From CAZZNQ01 sp964655775 (GTDB taxonomy: Bacteria > Planctomycetota > Brocadiia > SM23-32): 64,000 bases of DNA. Positions 24,866 through 33,494 of the stretch are shown here, one piece after another. Under the pieces are notes generated by a model. The model searched no databases, was not told where the DNA came from, and was given only the letters and a program-made list of their open reading frames with translations. The position numbers were made by a program, and so were the translations under genes. Within the stretch, counting starts at the first letter, position 1. Each line of letters opens with the position of its first letter. Where the stretch lies: the NCBI GenBank assembly GCA_964655775.1, contig CAZZNQ010000002.1, positions 1-64,000 of the forward strand, read 5' to 3'.

Positions 24866-26740
24866 CTAGCTTTCTTCTCCGCTGTCTTGCCAGGCCCTTA
24901 TAGCCAGGTAAGGGTCTTCCAGCATCTCCGCGGCCGTGACAAGTGCGGAAAGCGCCAGGAGGCCCATAGGGTACTCGTTCTTCCCGTCCAGATGCTCGCG
25001 CACCGCGGTGCGCACTTTCGCAACGTCCAGGCAATCGCCGAGCCGTTCGGCGTTTGCCAACAGGTGCTCCAGCACGGATCGAGACGATCCCATCAGTGCG
25101 AAGCCGAACTGGAGGCACGGATTCCCCACCCACCGCCGCAGCTTGAACAAGCGCCGTACGGGCCGTCTGATGAAGCGCGAATACTGGCTGCGCAGGAAGT
25201 CCTTTATAACAAAGGCCGTGCTGGTCACCATCGGGCGGCCGGTGTTGCTGTTGGGCACACGCGCCAGATCCGGGAAGTGGCGGCAGACCATCCGCAGGTA
25301 GGCCCTCTGTCCTTCCAGCGCACAGAAAGGCATGCTACTCATCAGATCCACGAACTCCCGGTCGTAGAACGGCGCGAACGCCCGGCAGAACTGCTCCAGG
25401 TAAAGCACCTGGAACGATATGAACCGCCTGCGCGACAAGAGCAGATCCCAGGCCATGCCCTGCTGGAAATGCTCCCCGGGCTGATCCATATAGAACCTGC
25501 GGCACTCCTGAAGCGATTCGTCTACGAGTTCGGGGGACGTTTCGAAGGCCAGCATGTCCCGCACTCCATCGGCATCGAAGCGGAACATGTTCACTTCCCT
25601 GAACGCTAGTTCGTATCGCTCCTCGACCGTGGAGAAGGCGGTGTCCGGAAACTGGAAACGGCCCGTCAACTCGCCTCCCAGGTGTCCTGAAACGATGCCG
25701 TAAGCGGGCATCTCCGACTGATCGGACAGAGACAGATACCGTCCCGTGTGAATATCGTATAGGCCACCGTTGATCGCCACGCATTTCTCGCGGTAGCGGG
25801 ACAGGAAATCGTCCGCCAGCGGCACGCGGCTCAGCCCTACCCCGGCCCGGCGGGCAAGCTGGGCGGCATTACGGGCGTCGATGCTGTACGCCCCCGGCTG
25901 CCACTGCGTGAAGGCGTTCAACTCGACGTCCCGCTCGCATAGCAAACCGAGCATCGTGCGCGAATCGACCCCTCCGGACAGGGGCAGGCGAATCGACGAG
26001 CTATCGGGAATCCGTTGCCGCACGCTCTCGGCGAGGGCGTCATGCATGGCGTCGGCCAGCCGGTCCATGCCCCAGTGCCAGCGCGAGTCGGAGAACTCCA
26101 GCGTGCGCACCGTTCGCTGACTGAGACGCCCGTCCGTCCATCTGGTGACGCTTCCCGGAGGAAGGACGGAAACGTCGCGGTGCAGTGTCCGGTTGCCCTG
26201 CTGATGGCTCAACAGAAGCGTGTCCACCACGCCTCGGGTATCTATCTCGCCGCAGAACTCGGGATGGCAGGCGATCGCCCAGACGTTCGACGCGAATGCA
26301 ATGCTCTCGCCGCGCTGCCATAGGAAGACCGGTTTCAGCCCGAGGCAATCGTTCATCAGTTCCAGCGATTGGCGGCCGGCGTCCCAGACGGCTATCACAT
26401 ATCGTCCGTTCAGCGCAGCCAGAGAGTCCGCGCCGTCGGCAATGTATCGCTCCAGCAGCGCCTCGGCCACCTGCGAGCTCGTTGTTGGAGCCTTGCCCGA
26501 CTGACCGGCAAGCTGGCCGGGCGCGACGAATCCCGCGTAGACCAGAGTAAGCGCACCCCTGTCGGCCACGCCACGTTCGGCATCTGAATCCGACTCGGCC
26601 GAACCCATGAAGCGGAACGGCGCCGCGGCGCAACTGACCTCCGCCTTAGCCGGCCTCAATGTTACCCACTCGGCCATCCAGCGCGACATGCAATCCGCCG
26701 CCGCGTCGTCGGCCTCGACCATTCCCAGGAAACCGTTCAT
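24866..26740 (-). CDS. Asparagine-synthase-like amidotransferase lacking Cys2
   Basis: 624 residues. The N-terminal 1-200 are a class II glutamine amidotransferase-like domain, and the synthetase half has the ATP-binding SGGVDSR (255-261). In active AsnB the residue after the initiator Met is the catalytic Cys; here the protein starts MNGFLG, so the nucleophile is Asn and glutaminase activity should be absent. The start is supported by GGGAG 5 nt upstream. Exosortase-associated paralogs are thought to amidate carboxyls on the polysaccharide, or to use the adenylating half for other couplings. Without Cys2 it would need free ammonia or another amine as acceptor. Confidence 0.83.
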   Translation of the reverse strand: MNGFLGMVEADDAAADCMSRWMAEWVTLRPAKAEVSCAAAPFRFMGSAESDSDAERGVADRGALTLVYAGFVAPGQLAGQSGKAPTTSSQVAEALLERYIADGADSLAALNGRYVIAVWDAGRQSLELMNDCLGLKPVFLWQRGESIAFASNVWAIACHPEFCGEIDTRGVVDTLLLSHQQGNRTLHRDVSVLPPGSVTRWTDGRLSQRTVRTLEFSDSRWHWGMDRLADAMHDALAESVRQRIPDSSSIRLPLSGGVDSRTMLGLLCERDVELNAFTQWQPGAYSIDARNAAQLARRAGVGLSRVPLADDFLSRYREKCVAINGGLYDIHTGRYLSLSDQSEMPAYGIVSGHLGGELTGRFQFPDTAFSTVEERYELAFREVNMFRFDADGVRDMLAFETSPELVDESLQECRRFYMDQPGEHFQQGMAWDLLLSRRRFISFQVLYLEQFCRAFAPFYDREFVDLMSSMPFCALEGQRAYLRMVCRHFPDLARVPNSNTGRPMVTSTAFVIKDFLRSQYSRFIRRPVRRLFKLRRWVGNPCLQFGFALMGSSRSVLEHLLANAERLGDCLDVAKVRTAVREHLDGKNEYPMGLLALSALVTAAEMLEDPYLAIRAWQDSGEES

Positions 26741-26765
26741 CCATTCTCCCTGCAGTTACGCACGC

Positions 26766-27812
26766 TCACGCTATGCCCTCAACACGCCGCCCGGACGACC
26801 CGCCAGATGCGTCTGTCCTACGCCGCACCGCTTTCCATATCAACTCGAACGCCGGTTTCCCGAGCAGCGCCTTCACCAACCACACGATGCGCACGAAGGG
26901 CACGTCAAACACGATCCGCCCCAGCGGAACCGGGCAGAACGCGAACGATTTCGCCAGTTCGACCACAGAGCGCCAGTGCCGGCCCGTGTCGTAGCAGGTG
27001 ACGGCCACGTCCAGGTACATGTGCCCCAGCGCACGCATCCTTACCAAGGGCGTACACGGGACTCTTCTGAAAGTGCGACGGATTACCATCAGCATATTCC
27101 GTTCCATGTGGGACGGATCGCTGGACATGTTGGCTTCGTGCCGTCGGTAACCGTGCACCACGCCGGAAGCCACCCATCCCCCGAACCGCCGGGTGAGCCT
27201 CATCCAGAGGTCTCGGTCCTCGGCGGCGCGGAGGCTGTCGTCGAAAAGTCCCACCTCCTCCAGCGCATCGCGTCGGACGATGGCGCTGGAAGCGGAGAGC
27301 GGGCAACTGCCCATCAGCAGCCGCATCCAGCTCACCGGCCGCAGACGCGGCTGTTCCGGAAGTGGCGGAAACTGCACCCGATCTCCGTCCCGGAAGACCA
27401 TGCCGTCGTTGCTGAGGAGGACGATTTCGGGGTCTTTGCGCAGTATCGACATATGGAACTCCAGCTTCTCCGGGCGCCAGATGTCGTCCGAATCGAGGAA
27501 ACTCACGTATGTACCGCGCGCCGCCCGGATGCCGCTGTTGCGCGCCGCTGCCAGGCCTCGATTCCTCTGGTGACGCACGACCCGGATACGCCCCTGCCGG
27601 CGGTAACGCTCCAGGATGGCCGAGGTACCGTCCGTCGAAGCGTCGTTCACTACGACCACTTCGAAATCGCGGAACGTCTGCGCGAATACCGAATCCAGCG
27701 CCTCCTCGATGTATGCCGCGCTGTTGTAGGCTGGCATCACCACGCTCACAAAGGGGGCATCCTCCGTGTCACGCTCCGGCCAGGACGGCGGGCTGTTGCG
27801 AGCCTCGGCCAT
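26766..27812 (-). CDS. GT2-family glycosyltransferase
   Basis: 348 residues. The GT-A domain begins FVSVVMPAYNSAAYIEEALDS (near 21), then VVVVNDASTDGT (near 52) and the DxD-type SFLDSDDIW (near 108), as in inverting family 2 transferases. A C-terminal helical tail, rich in Arg and hydrophobic residues from about 250, may hold it at the membrane. GGAGG lies 11 nt before the ATG. It is followed within 25 nt by the asparagine-synthase-like gene and preceded at 3 nt by the double GT4 gene. Confidence 0.9.
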   Translation of the reverse strand: MAEARNSPPSWPERDTEDAPFVSVVMPAYNSAAYIEEALDSVFAQTFRDFEVVVVNDASTDGTSAILERYRRQGRIRVVRHQRNRGLAAARNSGIRAARGTYVSFLDSDDIWRPEKLEFHMSILRKDPEIVLLSNDGMVFRDGDRVQFPPLPEQPRLRPVSWMRLLMGSCPLSASSAIVRRDALEEVGLFDDSLRAAEDRDLWMRLTRRFGGWVASGVVHGYRRHEANMSSDPSHMERNMLMVIRRTFRRVPCTPLVRMRALGHMYLDVAVTCYDTGRHWRSVVELAKSFAFCPVPLGRIVFDVPFVRIVWLVKALLGKPAFELIWKAVRRRTDASGGSSGRRVEGIA

Positions 27813-27815
27813 CGC

Positions 27816-30239
27816 TCAAGATTCCTCCAGCACCATGGCCATCGTATCGCGGATCATGCGTTCGGCGCTGAACGTGCGCTCAACCGAGCGCCGCGCCTCG
27901 ACGCCCATCCGCGCCATCGCCTCCTCGTCCGTGAGGATGCGCACCAGGGCGTCCCGCATGGCTTCGGCGTCGCGAGGCGGCACCACGTACCCGTTCACGC
28001 CGTCCAGCACCAGTTCCGGCACTCCGCCCACCGCCGTCGCCACAGCCGGTTTGCCGTAGGACATGCCCTCCAGCAGGCTGAACGGCAGACTCTCCGTGAC
28101 CGACGCAAGCGAGACCACGTCGTATGCCTGCACGACCCGGCGGATGTCCGTCCGGTGGCCCAGAAAGAGGACATGCTCTCCGAGATCCAGTTCGCCCGTG
28201 AGCGACTCCAACCGGGCGCGTTGGGGGCCATCGCCCGCCAGAACCAGCATCGCATCCGGCACCCGCTCCACCACGCCGGCAAACGCCCGTAGCAGGCAGG
28301 CATGCCCCTTGATCGGCACAAGGGCCGCCGAGACGCCCACCACCCTCGCCTCGAGGGGAATCCCCAACTCGCGCCGAACGGCGGCGGACGTCTCCGCGAC
28401 CTCCACCAGAGAAGGAATCTCGGTGCTGTTGTAGACGACTCGCACGCGGTCAGGGCCCAGGTGCGCGCGGCGGCTCCAGAGGTCCTTGCCCTTGCCTGAG
28501 ACCGCCGCGATGTCGTCCACGCAATGGAGGCAAAGCGCCTCGACCAACCGGTAAGCGGCGGTGTCCCGCAACCCGCCGTCGCGCGGCAGGCAGTTCAGCG
28601 CCCCCGTAATGCGTCGCACGCCGGCAAGCCGCGCCGCCAGTATCGGAGGATCGGCCCCGAGGTCGCTGAAGTGCAAAACGTCTACATTCCGTCCCGAGAA
28701 TGCCTTCCGCGTCCGCAATACGTCACGGGCGAAGCCCATCAGGTACCGGACGGACTTTGGGGTCAGGCGCCGGTGAAGGTCCCGCAATGTGTCCACAACG
28801 CCGCGTCTCTCCGGACGCGGGGTCAGTTCGTTGTCCGAGGTGTCTGCGACGGTCTGGCCATAGCCGTCCGGGCCGGCCGTCGGATCGTAGCAGACCGGCT
28901 CCGCCACACCACTCAGGCCGTTGACCCAATGGACGGGCGATTCCGCGGGATGGAAGAAAGTCACCTCGTCGCCGTTGGACGCCGCCGCCCGCACCAGCTT
29001 GTTGAGGTATTCCTCGGTGCCGCCGTATCCGCCGTGCGCGCTGATGAAGCCCAGCCTGCGACCTTCGCGTCTCGCTCCCCTGCTCCGTCGGCGTTTTGGT
29101 CGGTTCTGCAGCAGGTTGTCCACGATCTCGGCCGTCCGGTCGGCCACGCTCTGCCAGGTGTAGCCGTTCAGAACCGTCTCCCGCGCCGCCTCGCCCATTC
29201 GCTGCGCAAGATCGGCGTCGTCCCGCAGCATGCGTATGCGCCGCACGATGTCTTCGGGCGTGCCGTCGGTGAGAAAGCCGTTCTTCCCGTCGCGAATCAC
29301 GCGCGCGATCTGGCCCATGTCGCTCGCTATCACCGGCCTGCCGCACGCCATATACTCGAAGAGCTTCAGCGGGGAACCCCAGAACCCGATCGGGCACCAA
29401 TCGTAGCTCTCGTAGACACAGAGACAGGCGTCCGCGGCGGCCATCAGCTTCGGCATCGAGTCGTACGGCTGGTGGCCCACCGCTATCACGTTGTCCGGCA
29501 GGGGTTTGGGCAGGTTCTCGGCGTCGCCGGCTATCACGAACCGCACGTCGCCGTCGTGGAACCCGCGCGCCGCGTCGATGATGCGGTCCAGCGCCTGCCA
29601 GCGGTACTTGGTGATCCCGCCCCAGAACACCAGGAAGTCCTCCGGGCGCGCGTCCACCGCCTCCCGTCCCTCCGCGCGGAGGCCGGGGTGAAACTGCTCG
29701 TGGTCCGCGCCGTCCGGCAGCACGCTCACCTGCCTGATGCCGAAGTGGTTGCGCGCGTAGCCGGCCAGCTCCTCGCAGGTGCAGATGGCGTAATCCACGC
29801 AGGGACGCACCACCGCGTGATTTCGACCGTATATGCGCGCCCGATGCTGCAGACCCCAGCGGGAGCGCCACGGCACGTCGCGCGTGAACTGGTAAAGGGG
29901 CGCGTTGAACTCGCAGATCACGGGCATGCTGCGGCGCGACAGCAGCCGGATGAGGCACGAGGTCGTGAAGAAGTACTCGAACGGGAACCGGGCGTAAAGC
30001 AGGTCGACGTTGTTGAGCAGTTCGCGGAAGCCTTCCTCGGTGCGGGGATACTCGATGCGTCCGGGCACGGCCTGCGGTCCCCAGGTATGCACCTCGAACC
30101 CGGCGGCCTGCATTCGGTGCCACACCTGAAAGATATGCACGGCGGGGCTGACGGTCGGCGGGTAGTCCGTGTTGCAGCCCACCAGCCCGATCCGGGCCCC
30201 GATACCCTTGTTGCGGCTGTTCTCCATTCCTCTTCTCAC
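27816..30239 (-). CDS. Tandem GT4-GT4 glycosyltransferase (two GT-B enzymes in one chain)
   Basis: 807 residues holding two complete family 4 units. Unit 1 spans about 16-385 and ends with SPLKLFEYMACGRPVIASDMG and a C-terminal helix. A basic linker (RPKRRRSRGARREGRR) joins it to unit 2, about 395-800, with ISAHGGYGGTEEYLNKL, VVGVSAALVPIKGHACLLRAF, VLFLGHRTDIRRVVQAYDVVSLAS and ESLPFSLLEGMSYGKPAVATAVGG. Both have the E-x7-E type motif, so both should be active retaining transferases adding successive sugars. Start is a GTG at 30239 that overlaps the upstream stop (GTGA); an ATG four codons later is possible. Confidence 0.88.
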   Translation of the reverse strand: MRRGMENSRNKGIGARIGLVGCNTDYPPTVSPAVHIFQVWHRMQAAGFEVHTWGPQAVPGRIEYPRTEEGFRELLNNVDLLYARFPFEYFFTTSCLIRLLSRRSMPVICEFNAPLYQFTRDVPWRSRWGLQHRARIYGRNHAVVRPCVDYAICTCEELAGYARNHFGIRQVSVLPDGADHEQFHPGLRAEGREAVDARPEDFLVFWGGITKYRWQALDRIIDAARGFHDGDVRFVIAGDAENLPKPLPDNVIAVGHQPYDSMPKLMAAADACLCVYESYDWCPIGFWGSPLKLFEYMACGRPVIASDMGQIARVIRDGKNGFLTDGTPEDIVRRIRMLRDDADLAQRMGEAARETVLNGYTWQSVADRTAEIVDNLLQNRPKRRRSRGARREGRRLGFISAHGGYGGTEEYLNKLVRAAASNGDEVTFFHPAESPVHWVNGLSGVAEPVCYDPTAGPDGYGQTVADTSDNELTPRPERRGVVDTLRDLHRRLTPKSVRYLMGFARDVLRTRKAFSGRNVDVLHFSDLGADPPILAARLAGVRRITGALNCLPRDGGLRDTAAYRLVEALCLHCVDDIAAVSGKGKDLWSRRAHLGPDRVRVVYNSTEIPSLVEVAETSAAVRRELGIPLEARVVGVSAALVPIKGHACLLRAFAGVVERVPDAMLVLAGDGPQRARLESLTGELDLGEHVLFLGHRTDIRRVVQAYDVVSLASVTESLPFSLLEGMSYGKPAVATAVGGVPELVLDGVNGYVVPPRDAEAMRDALVRILTDEEAMARMGVEARRSVERTFSAERMIRDTMAMVLEES

Positions 30240-31177
30240 TCGGATTCGGTGCCCTTGATCTCGCCGTCCGCGCCCATCAGCTTACGTACGGCAGCGAGTC
30301 CCGGCAAGGCGGCAACGTAGAGCTTGGCGCCCAAGCCGCTGCATCCCTCGACCTTCATCAGCGTCCGCGCTGCCGCACGCGCACCGTCCGGACGAATCAG
30401 GCGCCAGTCACAGGCGACGCTCTCCAGGGCGGCGCGCAACGCATCCCGGTCCACCCAGGCGTAGCGATCCGGCTCGCGTCGGAATCGCCGCATGATGCGC
30501 AAGCTGGCTTCCAGACCGTAGTTGCGTTGCACCGGTCGCACGCGAGATGTTGCGGATTGCTCGTGCACACGGTAGTGATAGAGGGGTTCCTCGACCGCCG
30601 CGAACCGGTGCCCACTCCAGGCCAGACGCAGCCATAGGTAGCGGTCGCCGGCGTACGGGAAGTCCTCGTCGTACCCGCCTACTGCGTCGAATGCGGCCCG
30701 TCGGAAGATGGTGCTGCCGTGCGCGAACAGGTTGTCCTCCAGCAACTGCGCGGGCAGGTCTGCGTCCGTGAACTCAGGTATGCTCTCGGCGCTCTCCGCA
30801 AGCCCGATCGTCCGCGTACCCGTTGCGGCGACCGCTACGTCATCCTGCCGCTCGAGCACCTCCATCTCCCGCTCCAATCGTTCGGGCATGCTCACATCGT
30901 CGGCGTCCATGCGGGCGACGAGCGGCGCGCGGGCTATGCGCAGCCCCTGGTTGGAGGCACGATACTGGCCGGGCCCCATGTTCTCCTGGTTGATTAGGCG
31001 GATTCGCGGGTCCGTATAGGACTCCAGGATCTCGCGCGTGCCGTCCGTCGAACCGTCGTTGACGATGATAAACTCGAAATCGTCGAATGTCTGCGCAAGG
31101 ATACTGTCGGCGGCCTCGCGAACGTACCGCTCGCCGTTGTAGACGCACATCAGGACTGAGAGCTGGGGTTCCTGCAC
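30236..31177 (-). CDS. GT2-family glycosyltransferase
   Basis: 313 residues. LSVLMCVYNGERYVREAADS (near 6), FIIVNDGSTDGT (near 36), ARMDADDVSMPERL (near 89, the DxD site) and YAGDRYLWLRLAW (near 175) are typical of family 2 transferases of the rhamnosyl/GlcNAc type. The start is a GTG at 31177 with GGAG upstream. It overlaps the double GT4 gene by 4 nt and begins immediately after the previous gene's stop codon, so it is firmly inside the operon. The donor sugar is unknown. Confidence 0.9.
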   Translation of the reverse strand: MQEPQLSVLMCVYNGERYVREAADSILAQTFDDFEFIIVNDGSTDGTREILESYTDPRIRLINQENMGPGQYRASNQGLRIARAPLVARMDADDVSMPERLEREMEVLERQDDVAVAATGTRTIGLAESAESIPEFTDADLPAQLLEDNLFAHGSTIFRRAAFDAVGGYDEDFPYAGDRYLWLRLAWSGHRFAAVEEPLYHYRVHEQSATSRVRPVQRNYGLEASLRIMRRFRREPDRYAWVDRDALRAALESVACDWRLIRPDGARAAARTLMKVEGCSGLGAKLYVAALPGLAAVRKLMGADGEIKGTESE

Positions 31178-32200
31178 CTAGTATCTCCGTGGGTTCGTCT
31201 TCTGGCCTGCCTCACGGCAATATGCCCAGCTGGCACCCAGTTCTCCCAGCAGGCCCTGCAAGGCAATAAACGCGTGCCTCTTCCCACGCTTCAGTTCATG
31301 TTCCAGCCTGCAGACCGCTTTCCACAGCTGCCGGATGCAGAACGGAGGTATGCCTAGCACAACACGTTCGATTCGCTGTTCGTCCAGTCTGGCACGACTC
31401 ACGCCCCGGTCAAAGGCTTTTTGGAGCGCGTAGGACCACGTCGTTCGCTCGAAGGGGATGTGGTGGTAGACTACCGCATGGGGCCAATAGGTGATTGTCT
31501 TGCCAAGGCGCAGGAGCCTCTCATACATCTCTGTGTCCTCGCCTCCGAACTGGCGGCGTCCTACAGGACCCAGGTCACGTCGAAAGCCTCCTGCTGCTCT
31601 CAAGACGTTCAATCTGTAAGCGCTTGCCCCTGTCGAGAAGGTATACATATTCCTTGTTTCCCAGGCTATCGGAAAGGGTTCCGTACCGTAGTCCTTCTCT
31701 GGGAAGCGAAGGGCTCTATCGGAAAGGCCTCTGCCGTGGGGACCGATAACGTAGAGCCGGGTCAGTATAACGTCTATTCCGGGGTCATCGAAGGCCGCCA
31801 ACACGCCATCGGCCCAGTCGGGATGAACGGTCTGATCGTCGTCCATGAAGGCCAGGATTTCCCCCCGTGCCTCCCTGACGGCCCGATTCCGTGCATGCGA
31901 CACTCCCGTTTTCGATTCATGGACGTAGCGGATGTCGGTCCCGGTTGCGGAGAATCCCTTCACGACCTTCCGCGTGTCATCTGTAGAGCAGTTGTCGACC
32001 ACGAGTATCTCGAACGGCCGCCTGGGCTCCAGGCTGCAGAGACTTCTGAGCGTCCTTTCGAGTGAGGTCGCGCGGTTGTGAGTGCACACGCCTACTGTCA
32101 GTAGCGCATCCTTCCGACGCCCACGGATGCCCCTTCCCGAATACCGTGCATCCTTTGTCGATTCATGGAGTCCGCCGCTTTTGCCGCCCCGACTATTCAC
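31178..32200 (-). CDS. GT2-family glycosyltransferase
   Basis: 340 residues from the GTG at 32200, chosen because GGAGG lies 7 nt upstream and the longer open frame only re-reads the FrhB-like gene. The domain starts near residue 38 with LLTVGVCTHNRATSLERTL, then ILVVDNCSTDDT, the DxD region EILAFMDDDQTVHPDWADG and GGEDTEMYERLLRLG. The 37-residue basic N-terminus before the domain is unusual. A long C-terminal helical part follows. It overlaps the FrhB-like gene by 8 nt and directly precedes the next GT2 gene. Confidence 0.85.
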   Translation of the reverse strand: MNSRGGKSGGLHESTKDARYSGRGIRGRRKDALLTVGVCTHNRATSLERTLRSLCSLEPRRPFEILVVDNCSTDDTRKVVKGFSATGTDIRYVHESKTGVSHARNRAVREARGEILAFMDDDQTVHPDWADGVLAAFDDPGIDVILTRLYVIGPHGRGLSDRALRFPEKDYGTEPFPIAWETRNMYTFSTGASAYRLNVLRAAGGFRRDLGPVGRRQFGGEDTEMYERLLRLGKTITYWPHAVVYHHIPFERTTWSYALQKAFDRGVSRARLDEQRIERVVLGIPPFCIRQLWKAVCRLEHELKRGKRHAFIALQGLLGELGASWAYCREAGQKTNPRRY

Positions 32201-33494
32201 GCTCGGGCCTCCTAAAGAGTCCGATTGCAGCGGCAAAGGCCCTCCGCAGCTTGCCCTTGAGCAGCTTCCATCGGATGGCGCATCTTGCTGCCCTTGCGGA
32301 AGGGACCGCGCTGAAGCGCAGGCTCCATCGCAGCCGCTTGCGGTAGCTGGACGCGCGCCCTGCGTCCAGAGGTGCGCGCCATTTCGTCGAGACGTGGAAC
32401 TCAGGAGCGGCCCTTCCCATCTTTTGCCAACTGTGTGTGTACTGCGTCCAGTCAAACCGTCTGTCCTCTATTCGTTGGGATTTCCGGCAAATGTCGTTCG
32501 GGTCCACTGCCGTCAGTCTTAGGACTCCGGCGTCCACAGCACTCGAGACCGCTGAATCTCCTGCTTCGGACCGGACCAGGACCGCTGAGCTGCCTGCCGG
32601 GTCAGAAGCTATGATGTGGGCATCCCCCAGACTGATATCGGACAGAACGTTCAGTTTGTCGAAACAGAGCTGGCAGTACGGAAGCGTGAAGATGTCCTTC
32701 GAGTTGAATCGGGCCTCCTCCGAACAACTCGCGCGCGATCCGTCGCGGCGCGTTACCGATACGTTCCCTGGCCAGCCACCCTCTCTCTTGTCCTTGTGCA
32801 GGAAAGCAAGCGCGTCTTGCCGCGGCACACCAGCGACGCGAGCCAAGTAATCCATTTGGCCGTAAGCTAAGCACCTGTCGCAGTACAGCCCAGTGACTAC
32901 AGAAACATTCTGCCAGAAGCCAGCGACCTGAGCGTTGCGCAGACCGTGTACCTGACACGAGACTCCGACAAAGGCAAGCCTTCCGCAGTCGGCCGATTCG
33001 TTTTGAAGAGCTGCCAGTGGCGCCGCGGGGCAGTACTTAGAATGCTGGGCAGCTCGGATTTGCTCCGTCGTCCGGGCTATGGCACAGCGTGGTCTGAGGC
33101 TACCGTCCTCCGGCATTTTCGTGACTATTGCGCCATCGATTTCATCTGCCTCCAGCAGATGGCACAGGAGTGCCGTGGCGATTCCGCCGCTCTGGGCATT
33201 CGCTCGGATTTCCTCATCGGTGCAGTAGCCGGTGTAAGCCGCCTCTACTCGGCCGACAAACGGATCCACCCCCTCGGGCATCAGGCCCTCGTTTATGTGC
33301 CATCCCGGACAGATCCGCGTGCACAGACCACACTCTGTGCACGCCCCCTCGTCCACCGAGGCGACAAGGCCCCCGGCAGGCGTCTCCGTCATCATGACGG
33401 CCTGCTCAGGGCACGCTGCGACACAGGCACCACAGGCCGTACACAGCTGGGCCCGCACCACTGCATCCACGCGCTGGAACGCTTTCTCGCTCAA
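32193..33494 (-). CDS. FrhB-type (coenzyme F420 hydrogenase beta-like) iron-sulfur protein
   Basis: 433 residues. The N-terminus has two 4Fe-4S motifs, CTACGACVAACP (18-29) and CTECGLCTRICP (52-63), followed by the FrhB/FdhB N-terminal (QSGGIATALL near 101) and C-terminal domains. Cysteines at YCDRC, LPYCQLCFDKLN and near SCQVHG suggest further cluster ligands. In EPS and teichoic acid clusters such proteins are found beside polysaccharide pyruvyl transferases, as here, and probably act as flavin/Fe-S reductases; the substrate is unknown. The start is a TTG that overlaps the pyruvyl transferase stop (TTGA). The tail is Arg-rich. Confidence 0.85.
   Translation of the reverse strand: MSEKAFQRVDAVVRAQLCTACGACVAACPEQAVMMTETPAGGLVASVDEGACTECGLCTRICPGWHINEGLMPEGVDPFVGRVEAAYTGYCTDEEIRANAQSGGIATALLCHLLEADEIDGAIVTKMPEDGSLRPRCAIARTTEQIRAAQHSKYCPAAPLAALQNESADCGRLAFVGVSCQVHGLRNAQVAGFWQNVSVVTGLYCDRCLAYGQMDYLARVAGVPRQDALAFLHKDKREGGWPGNVSVTRRDGSRASCSEEARFNSKDIFTLPYCQLCFDKLNVLSDISLGDAHIIASDPAGSSAVLVRSEAGDSAVSSAVDAGVLRLTAVDPNDICRKSQRIEDRRFDWTQYTHSWQKMGRAAPEFHVSTKWRAPLDAGRASSYRKRLRWSLRFSAVPSARAARCAIRWKLLKGKLRRAFAAAIGLFRRPERE

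Noticed and set aside
26607..28292. 561-codon open frame on the plus strand
   Set aside because: Antisense to three well-supported genes (asparagine-synthase-like, GT2, double GT4).
28524..30320. 598-codon open frame on the plus strand
   Set aside because: Antisense to the double GT4 gene, with no recognisable domain.
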